Positions 8,796 to 18,516 of a stretch of DNA of 64,000 nt are shown piece by piece; the stretch's first letter is position 1, and each line of letters begins with the position of its first letter. A program made the translations under genes and the position numbers. Location: positions 92,531 to 156,530 of the forward strand of contig JAHDWK010000016.1 in the NCBI GenBank assembly GCA_023382655.1. The letters run 5' to 3'. The stretch comes from Anaerolineae bacterium (lineage in GTDB: Bacteria; Chloroflexota; Anaerolineae; Promineifilales; Promineifilaceae). The notes beneath the pieces were generated by a model, which ran no database searches, was not told the DNA's origin, and was given only the letters and a program-made list of their open reading frames with translations.

Positions 8796-10727
8796 TTAAA
8801 AGTCGTACTCCTCCCACTCCTCACGGCTTCGGCTGCCTTTGCGCTTGCGTTTGGTGACTACTTCACCAGCATCTTCATCGAAGATAAGCTCTTTGCCTTT
8901 GCGCACCTTTTTGCTCTTCTTCTTGTCGTCGGCCACCTCTTCCAGAGGAGGCGCGGTGCGGGCAATCTGGATAACAGGCTGCTTTTTCTTGGGTTGCGTT
9001 TCGGGCTTCGCCTGTACCAGCGAATGGGAGAGATCTTCCAGGGCGGGTGTCAGTTCGGCAGTGGGCGCCTCGGCCACGATGGCTGGTTCGGCTTCAACTT
9101 CCGTTACCACCGCTTCCTCAACTGGTTCCGCCACAACCTCTTCTATGGCGGCAGCTGCTACGGCTGCTTCCACTTCAACCACCGCTTCTGCTTCCACTTC
9201 CGGTTCGGGCACGGCCGTTGGTAGTGCTGCTTTACTCTTGTCATACTCTGCCAGGTGTTTTTTCGTCGTTTCCAGGGCCGTGTCACCCAGTCCCTTGAAG
9301 CTGAGGAAAACATGGTCGCCCATTTCCAGAACCAGCAGTAAATCACCAACGGTTTCCACCTGATTGTCAAGCAGCAAATTATGAATACGGCCGGGCAAGT
9401 CCAGCGCATCCAACGGTACCTGCCACTCATTGTCGGGAACGGCCCGGCGGGCCAGGGCCCGTTTCTTGCGCCAATCTTCATGTTCCAGGGCCCGCTCGGC
9501 AATAATGCGCCCTTCCACGCCACCCACGATGCGGTCAAGGATATGGTAATCCTCAGAAGTGATGGGCCGCCCGGCTTCTTTCTTGGCCAATACCAGATGC
9601 GCCTTTTCGATCAGTTCGGGGTTGGCCCGCAGGTGTTTGTCTACTGCCGGATGATCTAGATTTTGCAGCGATTCGCCGGCCGCTTCCGTCAGGCTTTTGA
9701 TGTCAATGCGCCAACCGGTGAGTTTTGCCGCCAGACGGGCATTTTGCCCCTCGCGGCCAATAGCTAAGGAGAGTTGATCGTCGGGCACAATGACCACGGC
9801 CGTCTTGCCTTCTTGCGGGTCATCATCCAAAAACACATGCGAAACCCGCGCCGGGCTGAGCGCCTTGGCAATAAAGATGCGCTGGTCGCTGTCCCACTCA
9901 ATCACGTCAATCTTTTCGTCATTCAGCTCGCGCACAATGCTTTGAATGCGTACGCCGCGCATACCCACACACGCCCCCACCGGGTCAACCCCTGGCTGGA
10001 GCGCCTGCACCGCTACCTTTGAACGCTGCCCGGCTTCGCGGGCAATGCTCTTGATGTCCACCTGACCGTTATAAATTTCCGGTACTTCCAGTTCCAACAG
10101 ACGGCGCAGCAGGTTACGATGATTGCGACTGACAAAAATTTGCGGGCCACGATTGGTGCGGCGCACTTCCAGCACATATACCCGGATTTTGTCATGGGGG
10201 CGGTAGCGTTCGCGGGGCACTTGCTGGCTTTTGGGCAAAATAGCTTCGGTGCGTCCCAGGCCAATGGTCAGGTTTTGGCCGCTGATGCTTTGCACAGTGC
10301 CATTCACCAGTTCACCTTCGCGGCCAGAGAAATCTTCATACAATTGTTCCCGTTCGGCTTCACGCACCCGCTGTAACAAAACCTGTTTGGCCGTTTGCGC
10401 AGCAATGCGGCCAAAACCGACGGTGGTACTGTCTATCATAACCACGTCACCATATTCCGCGTCGGTGTGTCCATTACGATGGGCTTCTTCCATCGTCACT
10501 TCGGTGCGATTGTCTAACACGGAATCCACAATTTCTTTTTCGGCCAGAATCGTGGGGTCGCCGGTAATGGGATCAATTTCCACCACAATGTTTTGTAAAT
10601 TGCTTACCTGGTTGTCGCGGCGGTAAGCGGAAACGAGCGCCGTTTTTAGGGCGTCAATCACTTCCGTTTTGGGCAAACCGCGTGATTCACAAATTTCATT
10701 GAAGGCTAAAAGGAATTCGCTTTTCAT
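8796..10727 (-). CDS. nusA: Transcription termination/antitermination factor NusA
   Basis: RNA-polymerase-associated factor controlling pausing, termination and antitermination. The 643-residue protein has the N-terminal polymerase-binding domain (ALKTALVSAYRRD), an S1 domain (NGTVQSISGQNLTIGLGRTEAILP), and KH domains (DPVGACVGMRGVRIQSIVREL; VIVPDDQLSLAIGREGQNARLAAKLTGWRI). A long Ala/Val/Glu-rich acidic tail and a Lys-rich end follow. The tail (about 150 residues) makes it longer than the Bacillus type. RimP, usually encoded just upstream, is absent here. A promoter (10816-10844) and a terminator-like hairpin (10764-10787) lie in its leader, suggesting attenuation, possibly autogenous. Confidence 0.97.
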   Translation of the reverse strand: MKSEFLLAFNEICESRGLPKTEVIDALKTALVSAYRRDNQVSNLQNIVVEIDPITGDPTILAEKEIVDSVLDNRTEVTMEEAHRNGHTDAEYGDVVMIDSTTVGFGRIAAQTAKQVLLQRVREAEREQLYEDFSGREGELVNGTVQSISGQNLTIGLGRTEAILPKSQQVPRERYRPHDKIRVYVLEVRRTNRGPQIFVSRNHRNLLRRLLELEVPEIYNGQVDIKSIAREAGQRSKVAVQALQPGVDPVGACVGMRGVRIQSIVRELNDEKIDVIEWDSDQRIFIAKALSPARVSHVFLDDDPQEGKTAVVIVPDDQLSLAIGREGQNARLAAKLTGWRIDIKSLTEAAGESLQNLDHPAVDKHLRANPELIEKAHLVLAKKEAGRPITSEDYHILDRIVGGVEGRIIAERALEHEDWRKKRALARRAVPDNEWQVPLDALDLPGRIHNLLLDNQVETVGDLLLVLEMGDHVFLSFKGLGDTALETTKKHLAEYDKSKAALPTAVPEPEVEAEAVVEVEAAVAAAAIEEVVAEPVEEAVVTEVEAEPAIVAEAPTAELTPALEDLSHSLVQAKPETQPKKKQPVIQIARTAPPLEEVADDKKKSKKVRKGKELIFDEDAGEVVTKRKRKGSRSREEWEEYDF

Positions 10728-10763
10728 CGAGTCAAAACCTTATCCATTTTTGAAAATAGAAAC

Positions 10764-10787
10764 AAAAAAAGTGGGGGCTGCCCACTT
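10764..10787 (-). terminator. Terminator-like hairpin in the nusA leader (possible attenuator)
   Basis: Read on the minus strand, AAGTGGG pairs with CCCACTT and is followed by a T-run, the form of an intrinsic terminator. It lies 37 nt before the nusA ATG and downstream of the predicted promoter, so it would act inside the operon leader. NusA itself stimulates such terminators, so feedback control is plausible (inference). Confidence 0.65.
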
Positions 10788-10815
10788 TGCGCTTACATCG
10801 CTCAACTGCGGCGGA

Positions 10816-10844
10816 ATTATATCACGGCCGTTTACTTCCCGCAA
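10816..10844 (-). promoter_or_regulatory. Sigma-70-type promoter of the nusA operon
   Basis: On the minus strand TTGCGG (10839-10844) is followed after exactly 17 bp by a perfect TATAAT (10816-10821). The spacer contains one ACGGCCGT octamer. Transcription would begin near 10809, giving a leader of about 80 nt. Confidence 0.7.
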
Positions 10845-10932
10845 AAAGTGTGGGTTAAGACATGGTTAAGATTTTAATTTTGGGTTACAAACGATAGAAA
10901 TAGTGATCGCTTGTGTATCCGGGAGACTCTCT

Positions 10933-11667
10933 ATGAAAATTGCTTTGATTTCTGACATGCACGGTCACGCGATTGCCCTGGAGGCGGTGTTAGCTGATAT
11001 ACAGCAGCGCCAGGTTGATCAGGTTATTTGTCTGGGAGATGTGGCTACAATCGGTTTTGCTCCCCAAAAGACATTGGCGTTGGTCAAGTCGCTGGACTGT
11101 GTTTGCCTCATGGGCAACCATGATGCGGCCTTGTTGCAGCCCCACCGGGCCGCCGATTACCAGATTGCGCCACCGATGCTGCCCGCTCTGGATTGGTGCG
11201 CCCGGCAGCTTTTGGCCGAGGATTTTGCTTTTTTGCGCACGTTCCAACCGCTGGTCGAGATTCCCTTGGGGGGACAAGACACCATGCTATGTTTTCATGG
11301 ATCACCGCGGGCTAATACGGACATAATTTTGGCGACGACGCCGGCAGCGGAATTGGGGAAGTTTTTTGACGGCCGTCAGGCCAGCATATGGGCCGGCGGT
11401 CATACCCATTTGCAAATGCTGCGTCAGCATAATGGGATGCTCATCCTAAACCCAGGCAGCGTGGGCAGCTCTTTCCGCGCCGCCTATACACCCGGTCACC
11501 CGCCCGTTCTGAATCCCTGGGCGGAATATGCCATTGTATCCTGGCAGGCCGATGTTTTAAGTGTAGATTGCCGTCGGGTTGCCTTTGATAAACAAGCGAC
11601 CAGAGAAGCTATTGTTGCCAGCCAAGTGCCTAACCAGGAGTGGTGGCTGGCGCAATACCAGGATTGA
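10933..11667 (+). CDS. Metallophosphoesterase, YfcE/MJ0936-like
   Basis: Calcineurin-like phosphodiesterase of 244 residues. Metal-binding motifs are in order: LISDMHGHAIAL, CLGDVATIG, LMGNHDAAL, CFHGSPR and GGHTHLQML, then the NPGSVG motif typical of the small YfcE group. The start is the ATG at 10933, preceded by GGGAGA; an in-frame start 30 bp earlier lacks the motif context. It is divergent from nusA and 35 bp ahead of a carbonic anhydrase gene. The physiological substrate is unknown. Confidence 0.9.
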   Translation: MKIALISDMHGHAIALEAVLADIQQRQVDQVICLGDVATIGFAPQKTLALVKSLDCVCLMGNHDAALLQPHRAADYQIAPPMLPALDWCARQLLAEDFAFLRTFQPLVEIPLGGQDTMLCFHGSPRANTDIILATTPAAELGKFFDGRQASIWAGGHTHLQMLRQHNGMLILNPGSVGSSFRAAYTPGHPPVLNPWAEYAIVSWQADVLSVDCRRVAFDKQATREAIVASQVPNQEWWLAQYQD

Positions 11668-11702
11668 GCGAGCAGATAAAAATAGATTTGCCGAGGTGAT
11701 AT

Positions 11703-12362
11703 ATGGGTCTGATACAGGAATTGTTGCAAAACAACCGCCAATGGGCCGCAGACATAAAAAAAGAGACCCCCGATTTTTTTACGAAACTGAGCAAGCAGCA
11801 AAACCCCCTCTTTTTCTGGATTGGCTGCTGCGATAGCCGCGTACCGGCCAATCAAATCATTGGTTTGCTGCCCGGTGAAGTTTTTGTCCACCGCAATATC
11901 GCCAATATCGTGAACAGCGCCGATATGAACTGTATATCGGCGCTGCAATTTGCGGTGGATCTGTTGCAGGTGCGGCATGTGATTTTGTGTGGGCATTATG
12001 GCTGCGGCGGGGTGCAGGCGGCGGTGCATGGGGAGGGGCATGGCATGATTGATTACTGGATTTGGGACATCAAGGCAATTTTGACCCGGCATGAACTGTT
12101 GGCTGCGCAAACAACGCCCGAACGGCTGGATGACTTGATGTGTGAGTTGAATGTAATTGAGCAAACGTATGAATTGTGCCGCACGAAAGTGATTCGGGAA
12201 GCGTGGGGGCGGGGCCAGGCGGTGAGTGTACACGGCTGGATTTATGGCATACAGGATGGGCTGCTGCAAGAGGTGATTCCAGAGGTCAGCCGGTTGGCCG
12301 ATGTGGGACAGGTTTATGATGTGGCGTTGACGGCCGTGACCCAAAAATATGTTGGTGGCTGA
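11703..12362 (+). CDS. Beta-class carbonic anhydrase
   Basis: Interconverts CO2 and bicarbonate in the cytoplasm. The 219-residue protein carries the beta-class zinc ligands Cys42 (CCDSR motif, with the Asp44/Arg46 dyad), His98 and Cys101 (CGHYGCGGV), and has typical family length. The ribosome-binding site GAGGTG lies just ahead of the ATG. Neighbours give no pathway link. A beta-type enzyme rather than a SulP-linked or noncatalytic paralogue is supported by all ligands being present. Confidence 0.95.
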   Translation: MGLIQELLQNNRQWAADIKKETPDFFTKLSKQQNPLFFWIGCCDSRVPANQIIGLLPGEVFVHRNIANIVNSADMNCISALQFAVDLLQVRHVILCGHYGCGGVQAAVHGEGHGMIDYWIWDIKAILTRHELLAAQTTPERLDDLMCELNVIEQTYELCRTKVIREAWGRGQAVSVHGWIYGIQDGLLQEVIPEVSRLADVGQVYDVALTAVTQKYVGG

Positions 12363-12393
12363 TACCAGCCGCTGATAGAAGGAGAAATTCCCA

Positions 12394-13464
12394 ATGCGAA
12401 AATCTATACGGGTTTTGGTTTTGTTAGCGGGGGTGCTGTTCACGGCCGTTGCCTGCATCGAACTCATCCCCGACATTGACTCACCGCCAATTGTGGACAG
12501 TGGCAGTGGCGATTGGTATGAGATTTATTTCACCAACCCCACCTGCCCGGATGAAGAAGAACGGACGGGCGGCCTGGATGAAATCATTGCCGCCGATATG
12601 CTGGCAGCCGAGTTGCAAGTGGATATGGCTGCCTTTGACTTTGATGCACCACCGATGGTTGATGCCCTGATCGAACTGGAAGAAAGAGGTGTGGTCGTGC
12701 GCGTAGTTACCGATACAGACAACGTTGACTTGAGCAGTATTAACCGGCTGCGGCGCAATGGCATTAGTGTCGTGGAGGATAAACGCTCGGCGCTGATGCA
12801 CAACAAGTTTATTATTATTGACGGCCGTTACACCTGGCTTGGCTCCATGAACTTCACCACCAACGGCGCTTACTGCAACAACAACAACCTTGTTCGCATA
12901 GATTCGCCGCAACTGGCGGCTAACTATCGGGCAGAAATGAGCGAAATGTACGATGACCGCGAATTTGGCCCCTCCTCTCCTGCCGCCACTCCCTACGAAA
13001 ATCTGACTATCGGCGGTGTGCGCGTAGAAAATTACTTTGCCTCGGAAACCAAAGTTGCCCCTATCATCGGCCGTCTGGTCGAGCAGGCCCAAAGTGACAT
13101 CAAATTTCTGGCTTTTTCCTTTACACACGAGGATATTGGCGAACCAATGATTGAACGCGCGCTGGAAGGCGTGGATGTACGCGGTGTTTTTGAAACCACC
13201 GGCTCACAAACAGAATTCAGCTATTATGGGGACATGCTGAGCGAGCGACTGCCCAATTTGCAGGTACGGCAGGACGGCAACCCACGCATTATGCACCACA
13301 AGGTGATAATCATTGACGGCCGTACCACCATCTTCGGCTCCTTCAACTTTAGCGGTAATGCCAACGACAGCAACGACGAAAACGTCCTTATCGTCCACGA
13401 CCCCACCTTCGCCAGCTACTTCCTGGCTGAATTCGAGGCCGTCTGGAACGAGGCGAAGCAATGA
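12394..13464 (+). CDS. Phospholipase D-like lipoprotein with two HKD motifs
   Basis: Secreted lipoprotein (signal ending in LFTAVAC) of 356 residues with the two catalytic motifs of the PLD superfamily: HNKFIIIDGRYTWLGSMN and HHKVIIIDGRTTIFGSFN. The usual conserved Asn follows each (MNFTTN; FNFSGNANDSND). Such proteins may be phospholipases, nucleases or transferases; the closest architecture is the small two-HKD nuclease-like group. AAGGAG precedes the start. The next gene is a large extracellular nuclease, hinting at a shared role in nucleic-acid scavenging (inference). Confidence 0.88.
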   Translation: MRKSIRVLVLLAGVLFTAVACIELIPDIDSPPIVDSGSGDWYEIYFTNPTCPDEEERTGGLDEIIAADMLAAELQVDMAAFDFDAPPMVDALIELEERGVVVRVVTDTDNVDLSSINRLRRNGISVVEDKRSALMHNKFIIIDGRYTWLGSMNFTTNGAYCNNNNLVRIDSPQLAANYRAEMSEMYDDREFGPSSPAATPYENLTIGGVRVENYFASETKVAPIIGRLVEQAQSDIKFLAFSFTHEDIGEPMIERALEGVDVRGVFETTGSQTEFSYYGDMLSERLPNLQVRQDGNPRIMHHKVIIIDGRTTIFGSFNFSGNANDSNDENVLIVHDPTFASYFLAEFEAVWNEAKQ

Positions 13465-13718
13465 TAAGGTGACGGAGTACCGCAGTACCATTTATCTGTT
13501 GCTCTCCTAAAGTAACGACGGTACAATCGCCATCGTCCTATAAGCGAAGATGAGTACACCCCTGTGTGTTCACTTGGCGCACCTCCGCCACAATCTGGCA
13601 TAGTGATCCCGTTCACCCCTGATTTGCTGTTGCTCTCATGGGCGCAACGGCCGTCTTGGTAAACGGAGAAAACTCCCTCATTATTGAATCAATTAAACAA
13701 ATAGTAAGGAGACGTTCC

Positions 13719-16700
13719 ATGACATCTAGTGTAAAGCGAGTTTTGGTATACGGCCGTTTTTTGCTGGCCTCTGTCTTTATCCTCTTGTTAAGTGGCTTGT
13801 TGTCTGGCACCCTGTCCGTTCAGGCCGAAGGTACGGTTAGCCTGACAACCTTAGGTGCAGCCTACACCCAGGATTTCAACACCCTGGCCAATAGTGGGTC
13901 GTCGAGTGTCGTCCCAGACGGCTGGCATTTCGCCGAAACGGGCACGAATGCCAACACCACCTACACGGCCGGTACAGGTTCAGCCAATTCCGGGGATACC
14001 TACAGCTTTGGCGCCAGCAGCAGTTCCGACCGCGCTTTTGGTGGCCTTCTCAGTGGCAGTCTGGTTCCGGCCATTGGCGGCAGCTTTACCAACAATACCG
14101 GCGCGACCATTAACGAGATTACCATCACCTACACAGGTGAACAGTGGCGTTTAGGCGCAACGGGCCGGGCGGACCGGCTGGACTTTCAATTGAGTACCGA
14201 TGCTACCAGCCTGACCACAGGCACCTGGACTGATTATGATCCGCTAGACTTCAACAGTCCCATTACCACAGGTACGGTTGGGGCGCTGGATGGCAACGCC
14301 ACCGCCAACCGTACTCAAATCAGTCACACAATCACCGGGCTGAATATCGCCAATGGTGCTGCCTTCTGGATTCGTTGGTCGGACTTTAATGCCTCCGGGG
14401 CAGATGATGGGTTAGCCGTAGACGACTTCTCCCTTATACCAGACGGAGACGTGGCAACTGCTGATCCGGTCATTAACGAATTTTCTGCCAGCACAGTCGG
14501 CACCGATGTGGAATACGTGGAAATCTTTGGCGACCCAAACACAGATTATTCCGCATACACCATTCTGGAAATTGAAGGCGACAGTGGCGCCACGGCAGGT
14601 ACGGTGGATGAGGTGATTAGTCTGGGAACCACTGATGCCAACGGCCTCCATCTGGTCTCATTGCCCGCGAACGCCTTAGAAAATGGAACAATTACGCTAT
14701 TACTTGTGCAAAACTTTACCGGCGCTCTCAATGTTGATCTCGACACAGACAACGACGGGATATTCGATATAACCCCTTGGGATGCCCTCGTAGATTCAGT
14801 GGCTGTGCATGATGGGGGCGTGGGGGATGTAACCTATGGCGTACCTGTCCTGGGTGTCTCCTACGATGGCCTGCCCTTTGCCCCCGGTGGGGCATCACGC
14901 ATTCCTGATGGGTTGGATACCGATTCTACCAGCGATTGGGTACGCAACGACTTTGACCTGGCGGGTATTCCCGGCTTTACGGGCACACCAGAAGTGGGCG
15001 AAGCCTACAACACGCCGGGGGCGATGAACCAGGTGGTTCTACCGCCAACACCACAACTGGTCATCAACGAAATTGATTATGACCAGCCGGGAACGGATAC
15101 GGCCGAGTTCATTGAGATAAAAAATAACAGCTCATTTGCAGTTTCCCTGAGCGGCTGGACGCTAGAATTTGTCAACGGTAGCGGCGGGGGGGCAGCGATT
15201 TATAGAACGATTAACCTGCCCGATGTTAGCTTGTCGGCGGGTGGTTATTATGTGGTATGCGCCAATGCGGCCACAGTCACTATCTGTGATCTGGATGGCA
15301 GCCCGGATACCGACTTCATTCAAAACGGCGCCCCTGATGCCATTGGTTTGCGTTTCAACGGCGACCTGATGGATGCCGTCAGCTATGAGGGTGATACCGG
15401 TGCGCCTTATACCGAAGGTTCAGGGGTTGGGTTGGAAGACAATGCCGTAGGCACACAAAGCATCTCCCGCTGCCCGGATGGTGTAGATAGTGACCAGAAT
15501 AATGTTGATTTGGCCGTCACGGCCGTGACCGCCGGTGCGGCTAATGCCTGTGTGATTGTGGATGATGCGCCTTTTGTAGCCACTACCTTTCCGGTTAATG
15601 GCGCTGCCGACTTCCCGGTCAACGCCGACGTAGCCGTCACCTTTAGTGAGCCGGTCAATGTGGCGGGGGCATGGTTCGATCTTACTTGTTCAGTGAGCGG
15701 TTCGGTGGTCACGGCCGTGACCGGCGGCCCCACCTCCTTCACCCTGAATCCCAATGCGGACCTGGTCGCGGGCGAAAACTGTACCCTGACCATTTTTGCC
15801 ACCAGCGTCACCGATCAGGACGCCAACGATCCGCCTGACAATATGGATGCAGACTTTTCGATTAGTTTCAGCACCCTGGATGTTTGCTCCCTGGCCTATA
15901 CGCCTATCTATGCCATTCAAGGCAGTGGGCCAGCCGCCGCCATTACCGGCCCCGTCACAACGCAGGGTGTTGTAGTTGGTGATTATGAAGGGCCAACGCC
16001 TACCTTGCGCGGCTTTTACATTCAGGACCCGACGGGTGACAGTGATCCGGCCACCTCTGACGGCATCTTCGTCTTCAACTTTGATAACAACGGCGTCAAC
16101 CTGGGTGATGTTGTACGGGTCACCGGCACGGCCGGCGAGTTTCAGGATCAGACGCAAATTAGCAGCGTGACCACAATTGCCCATTGTGGGACGGGCAGCG
16201 TCGAACCGGTAGACGTGACCATGCCCTTCCCCGGCGTTGATTACCCGGAACGGTATGAAGGCATGTTGGTGCGCTTCCCGCAGACGCTGTACGTCACCGA
16301 GCATTTCCAATTGGGTCGTTTTGGTCAGGTTGTGATGTCGTCGAACGGCCGTCTGGCCCAACCCACCAATGTCGTCGCTCCTGGCGCACCCGCCCTGGCA
16401 CTGCAAGCGGCCAATAACCTGAACCGCCTCATCGTTGACGACGATTTGCAAAACCAGAACGCGGATCCAATCCTGTTTGGTCGCGGCGGCAACCCGCTGA
16501 CGGCGGCCAACACACTGCGCGGTGGTGATACTGCCACCGGCATGGTCGGTGTACTCACCTACACCTGGGCTGGCAACGCCGCCAGCGGTAACGCTTACCG
16601 GCTGCGCCCGGTCAACACCCTAAACGGTGGCGTGCCGGCCTTTGTGGCGGCCAATCCGCGCCCGGACACACCCGCCGACGTGGGGGGTACGATCAAAGTT

Positions 16701-18278
16701 GCCGGGCTTAACCTGCTCAACTACTTCAACTCCTTTAGCGGTTGCACCAACGGCGTTGGTGGCGCGCCCACGGATTGTCGCGGTGCGGAAAATCTGACGG
16801 AGTTTGATCGCCAATGGCCCAAGACAGTGGCGGGTATTATCGGCCTGGATGCGGACGTGTTGGGTGTCATTGAGATAGAGAATGATGGGTATGGCCCCAG
16901 CAGCGCCCTTCAAGACCTGGTAGATCGGCTCAACGCCGCCAGCGCGCCGGGCACATATGCCTTTATTGATGTGGACGCGGCCACAGGAGAGGTGAACGCT
17001 CTGGGCACCGATGCCATCAAGGTTGGCTTCATCTACCAACCGGCCAACGTGACACCTGTAGGGCAAACGGCCGTGCTCAATACCGTTGCGTTTGTTAATG
17101 GCGGTGACGTGGCCGCGCGCAACCGGCCATCGCTGACCCAGGCTTTTGCCCAAAACAGCAACGGCGCCGTCTTCGTCGTCAATGTCAATCATCTGAAGAG
17201 CAAGGGCAGTGCCTGCGATGCCCCTGATGCCGGTGATGGCCAGGGCAACTGTAACGTGGTGCGCACCAACGCCGCCAACGACCTGATGGCCTGGTTGGCC
17301 ACTGACCCGACGGGCACAGCCGACCCCGACGTACTGATCATCGGTGATATGAACGCCTACGCCAAAGAAGACCCCATCACGGCCGTTCTTAACTCCGGTT
17401 ATGTCAACCTGATCGAGTCGCTGCTTGGCGCTGATGCTTATTCTTATGTCTTTGACGGCCAATGGGGCTATCTGGATCATGCATTGGCCTCTGCCAGCGT
17501 GTTTGGACAGGTGACGGGCATTACCGAATGGCACATTAACGCTGATGAGCCAGGTGTGTTGGATTACAACACCAACTTCAAAAGTGCCGGACAGATCGTC
17601 AGCCTCTATGCCCCCGATCAGTTCCGCGTCTCCGATCATGACCCGATTCTTATAGGCCTGGCGTTGAATGCAGCACCAACGGTGGATGCTGGGGGGCCGT
17701 ATGTAGTGGTGGAGGGGGATTCGGTGTTGGTCACGGCCGTTGGGGCTGACGCTGATGGTGATGTTTTGGCCTACCAATGGGACCTGGACAACGACGGCGT
17801 GTTTGAAACTGCCGGGCAAAGCGCCACCTTTTCTGCCGCCCTGCTCACCGCCCCCAGCAGTTATACTATCGGTGTGCGTGCCACCGACGGTGGTGGTCTG
17901 TCTGCCACCGACCAGGCCACCGTTTCGGTCATCTACAACTTTACCGGCTTCTTTGCACCGGTAGAAAATCCGCCCACGCTCAATGTGGTCACGGCTGGCA
18001 GAGCTATTCCGCTGAAGTTTAGTTTGAACGGTGATAAAGGCTTAAACATTCTGGCCGCCATTCCCACTTCGGTGAGCATTGCCTGTGATACGGGTAGTCC
18101 CCAGAACGATGTAGAAGAGACGATCAATACCGGCAATAGCGCCCTGAGCTACAAGCCGGAGACAGACATGTACACCTATGCCTGGAAAACACAACGGTCT
18201 TGGCAAAACACCTGTCGCCAGTTTACCTTGCAGTTAAACGATGGCACCGTTCATCTGGCAAACTTCTATTTCCAATAA
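13719..18278 (+). CDS. Large secreted multidomain nuclease, ExeM/NucH-like
   Basis: Exported 1519-residue protein, probably an extracellular DNase. After a signal peptide (ending near LSVQAEG) come a beta-sandwich module and two lamin-tail domains (DPVINEFSASTVG; PQLVINEIDYDQPG). A Big_5-like Ig domain (FPVNGAADFPVNADVAVTF) and an OB-like ExeM module (YAIQGSGPAAAITG) follow. The endonuclease/exonuclease/phosphatase domain has VIEIENDGYG, NVNHLKSKG, IGDMNAY and SDHDPILIG, which cover the catalytic Glu, His, Asp-Asn and final Asp-His. A PKD domain (TVDAGGPYVVVEGDSV) and a PxKF-type C-terminal domain (GRAIPLKFSLNGDKGLNI) end it. The start ATG at 13719 has TAAGGAGAC upstream; an in-frame start at 13638 is rejected. 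A strong terminator follows. Confidence 0.93.
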   Translation: MTSSVKRVLVYGRFLLASVFILLLSGLLSGTLSVQAEGTVSLTTLGAAYTQDFNTLANSGSSSVVPDGWHFAETGTNANTTYTAGTGSANSGDTYSFGASSSSDRAFGGLLSGSLVPAIGGSFTNNTGATINEITITYTGEQWRLGATGRADRLDFQLSTDATSLTTGTWTDYDPLDFNSPITTGTVGALDGNATANRTQISHTITGLNIANGAAFWIRWSDFNASGADDGLAVDDFSLIPDGDVATADPVINEFSASTVGTDVEYVEIFGDPNTDYSAYTILEIEGDSGATAGTVDEVISLGTTDANGLHLVSLPANALENGTITLLLVQNFTGALNVDLDTDNDGIFDITPWDALVDSVAVHDGGVGDVTYGVPVLGVSYDGLPFAPGGASRIPDGLDTDSTSDWVRNDFDLAGIPGFTGTPEVGEAYNTPGAMNQVVLPPTPQLVINEIDYDQPGTDTAEFIEIKNNSSFAVSLSGWTLEFVNGSGGGAAIYRTINLPDVSLSAGGYYVVCANAATVTICDLDGSPDTDFIQNGAPDAIGLRFNGDLMDAVSYEGDTGAPYTEGSGVGLEDNAVGTQSISRCPDGVDSDQNNVDLAVTAVTAGAANACVIVDDAPFVATTFPVNGAADFPVNADVAVTFSEPVNVAGAWFDLTCSVSGSVVTAVTGGPTSFTLNPNADLVAGENCTLTIFATSVTDQDANDPPDNMDADFSISFSTLDVCSLAYTPIYAIQGSGPAAAITGPVTTQGVVVGDYEGPTPTLRGFYIQDPTGDSDPATSDGIFVFNFDNNGVNLGDVVRVTGTAGEFQDQTQISSVTTIAHCGTGSVEPVDVTMPFPGVDYPERYEGMLVRFPQTLYVTEHFQLGRFGQVVMSSNGRLAQPTNVVAPGAPALALQAANNLNRLIVDDDLQNQNADPILFGRGGNPLTAANTLRGGDTATGMVGVLTYTWAGNAASGNAYRLRPVNTLNGGVPAFVAANPRPDTPADVGGTIKVAGLNLLNYFNSFSGCTNGVGGAPTDCRGAENLTEFDRQWPKTVAGIIGLDADVLGVIEIENDGYGPSSALQDLVDRLNAASAPGTYAFIDVDAATGEVNALGTDAIKVGFIYQPANVTPVGQTAVLNTVAFVNGGDVAARNRPSLTQAFAQNSNGAVFVVNVNHLKSKGSACDAPDAGDGQGNCNVVRTNAANDLMAWLATDPTGTADPDVLIIGDMNAYAKEDPITAVLNSGYVNLIESLLGADAYSYVFDGQWGYLDHALASASVFGQVTGITEWHINADEPGVLDYNTNFKSAGQIVSLYAPDQFRVSDHDPILIGLALNAAPTVDAGGPYVVVEGDSVLVTAVGADADGDVLAYQWDLDNDGVFETAGQSATFSAALLTAPSSYTIGVRATDGGGLSATDQATVSVIYNFTGFFAPVENPPTLNVVTAGRAIPLKFSLNGDKGLNILAAIPTSVSIACDTGSPQNDVEETINTGNSALSYKPETDMYTYAWKTQRSWQNTCRQFTLQLNDGTVHLANFYFQ

Positions 18279-18311
18279 TCGAGAACAGGTCTTTACGCCA
18301 TTAGCTTAAGG

Positions 18312-18347
18312 GGCGGCAGAGGGTTCACCCTCTGCCGCCTTTTGTTT
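18312..18347 (+). terminator. Rho-independent terminator after the nuclease gene
   Basis: Twelve-bp stem GGCGGCAGAGGG pairing with its complement at 18328-18339, a TTCA loop and a following T-rich tract (TTTTGTTT). Confidence 0.88.
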
Positions 18348-18467
18348 GGGCGCGAACGCCAACCAGCCCGGTGTGGCCTGCGCCAACATAACGGCCGTCT
18401 GAGATTCGTCTTAATTTACCTGCCTCTTGGCCGCAAATGGATATAATGCCCTCTGGTAAACGACAAT

Positions 18468-18501
18468 AGACCTGACAGGTTTCAGAAAACCTGTCAGGTC
18501 T
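18468..18501. repeat. Palindromic repeat, CCTGACAGG family
   Basis: Fifteen-bp arms AGACCTGACAGGTTT and complement, with a 4-nt loop, lying 15 bp upstream of the VanW-family gene. Same family as 437-470 and 50603-50666. Confidence 0.85.
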
Positions 18502-18516
18502 GCCTCAGGATAATAT

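Noticed and set aside
16620..17819. A 399-codon open frame antisense to the secreted nuclease
   Set aside because: The nuclease on the plus strand has intact catalytic motifs; the antisense frame has no ribosome-binding site or family features.
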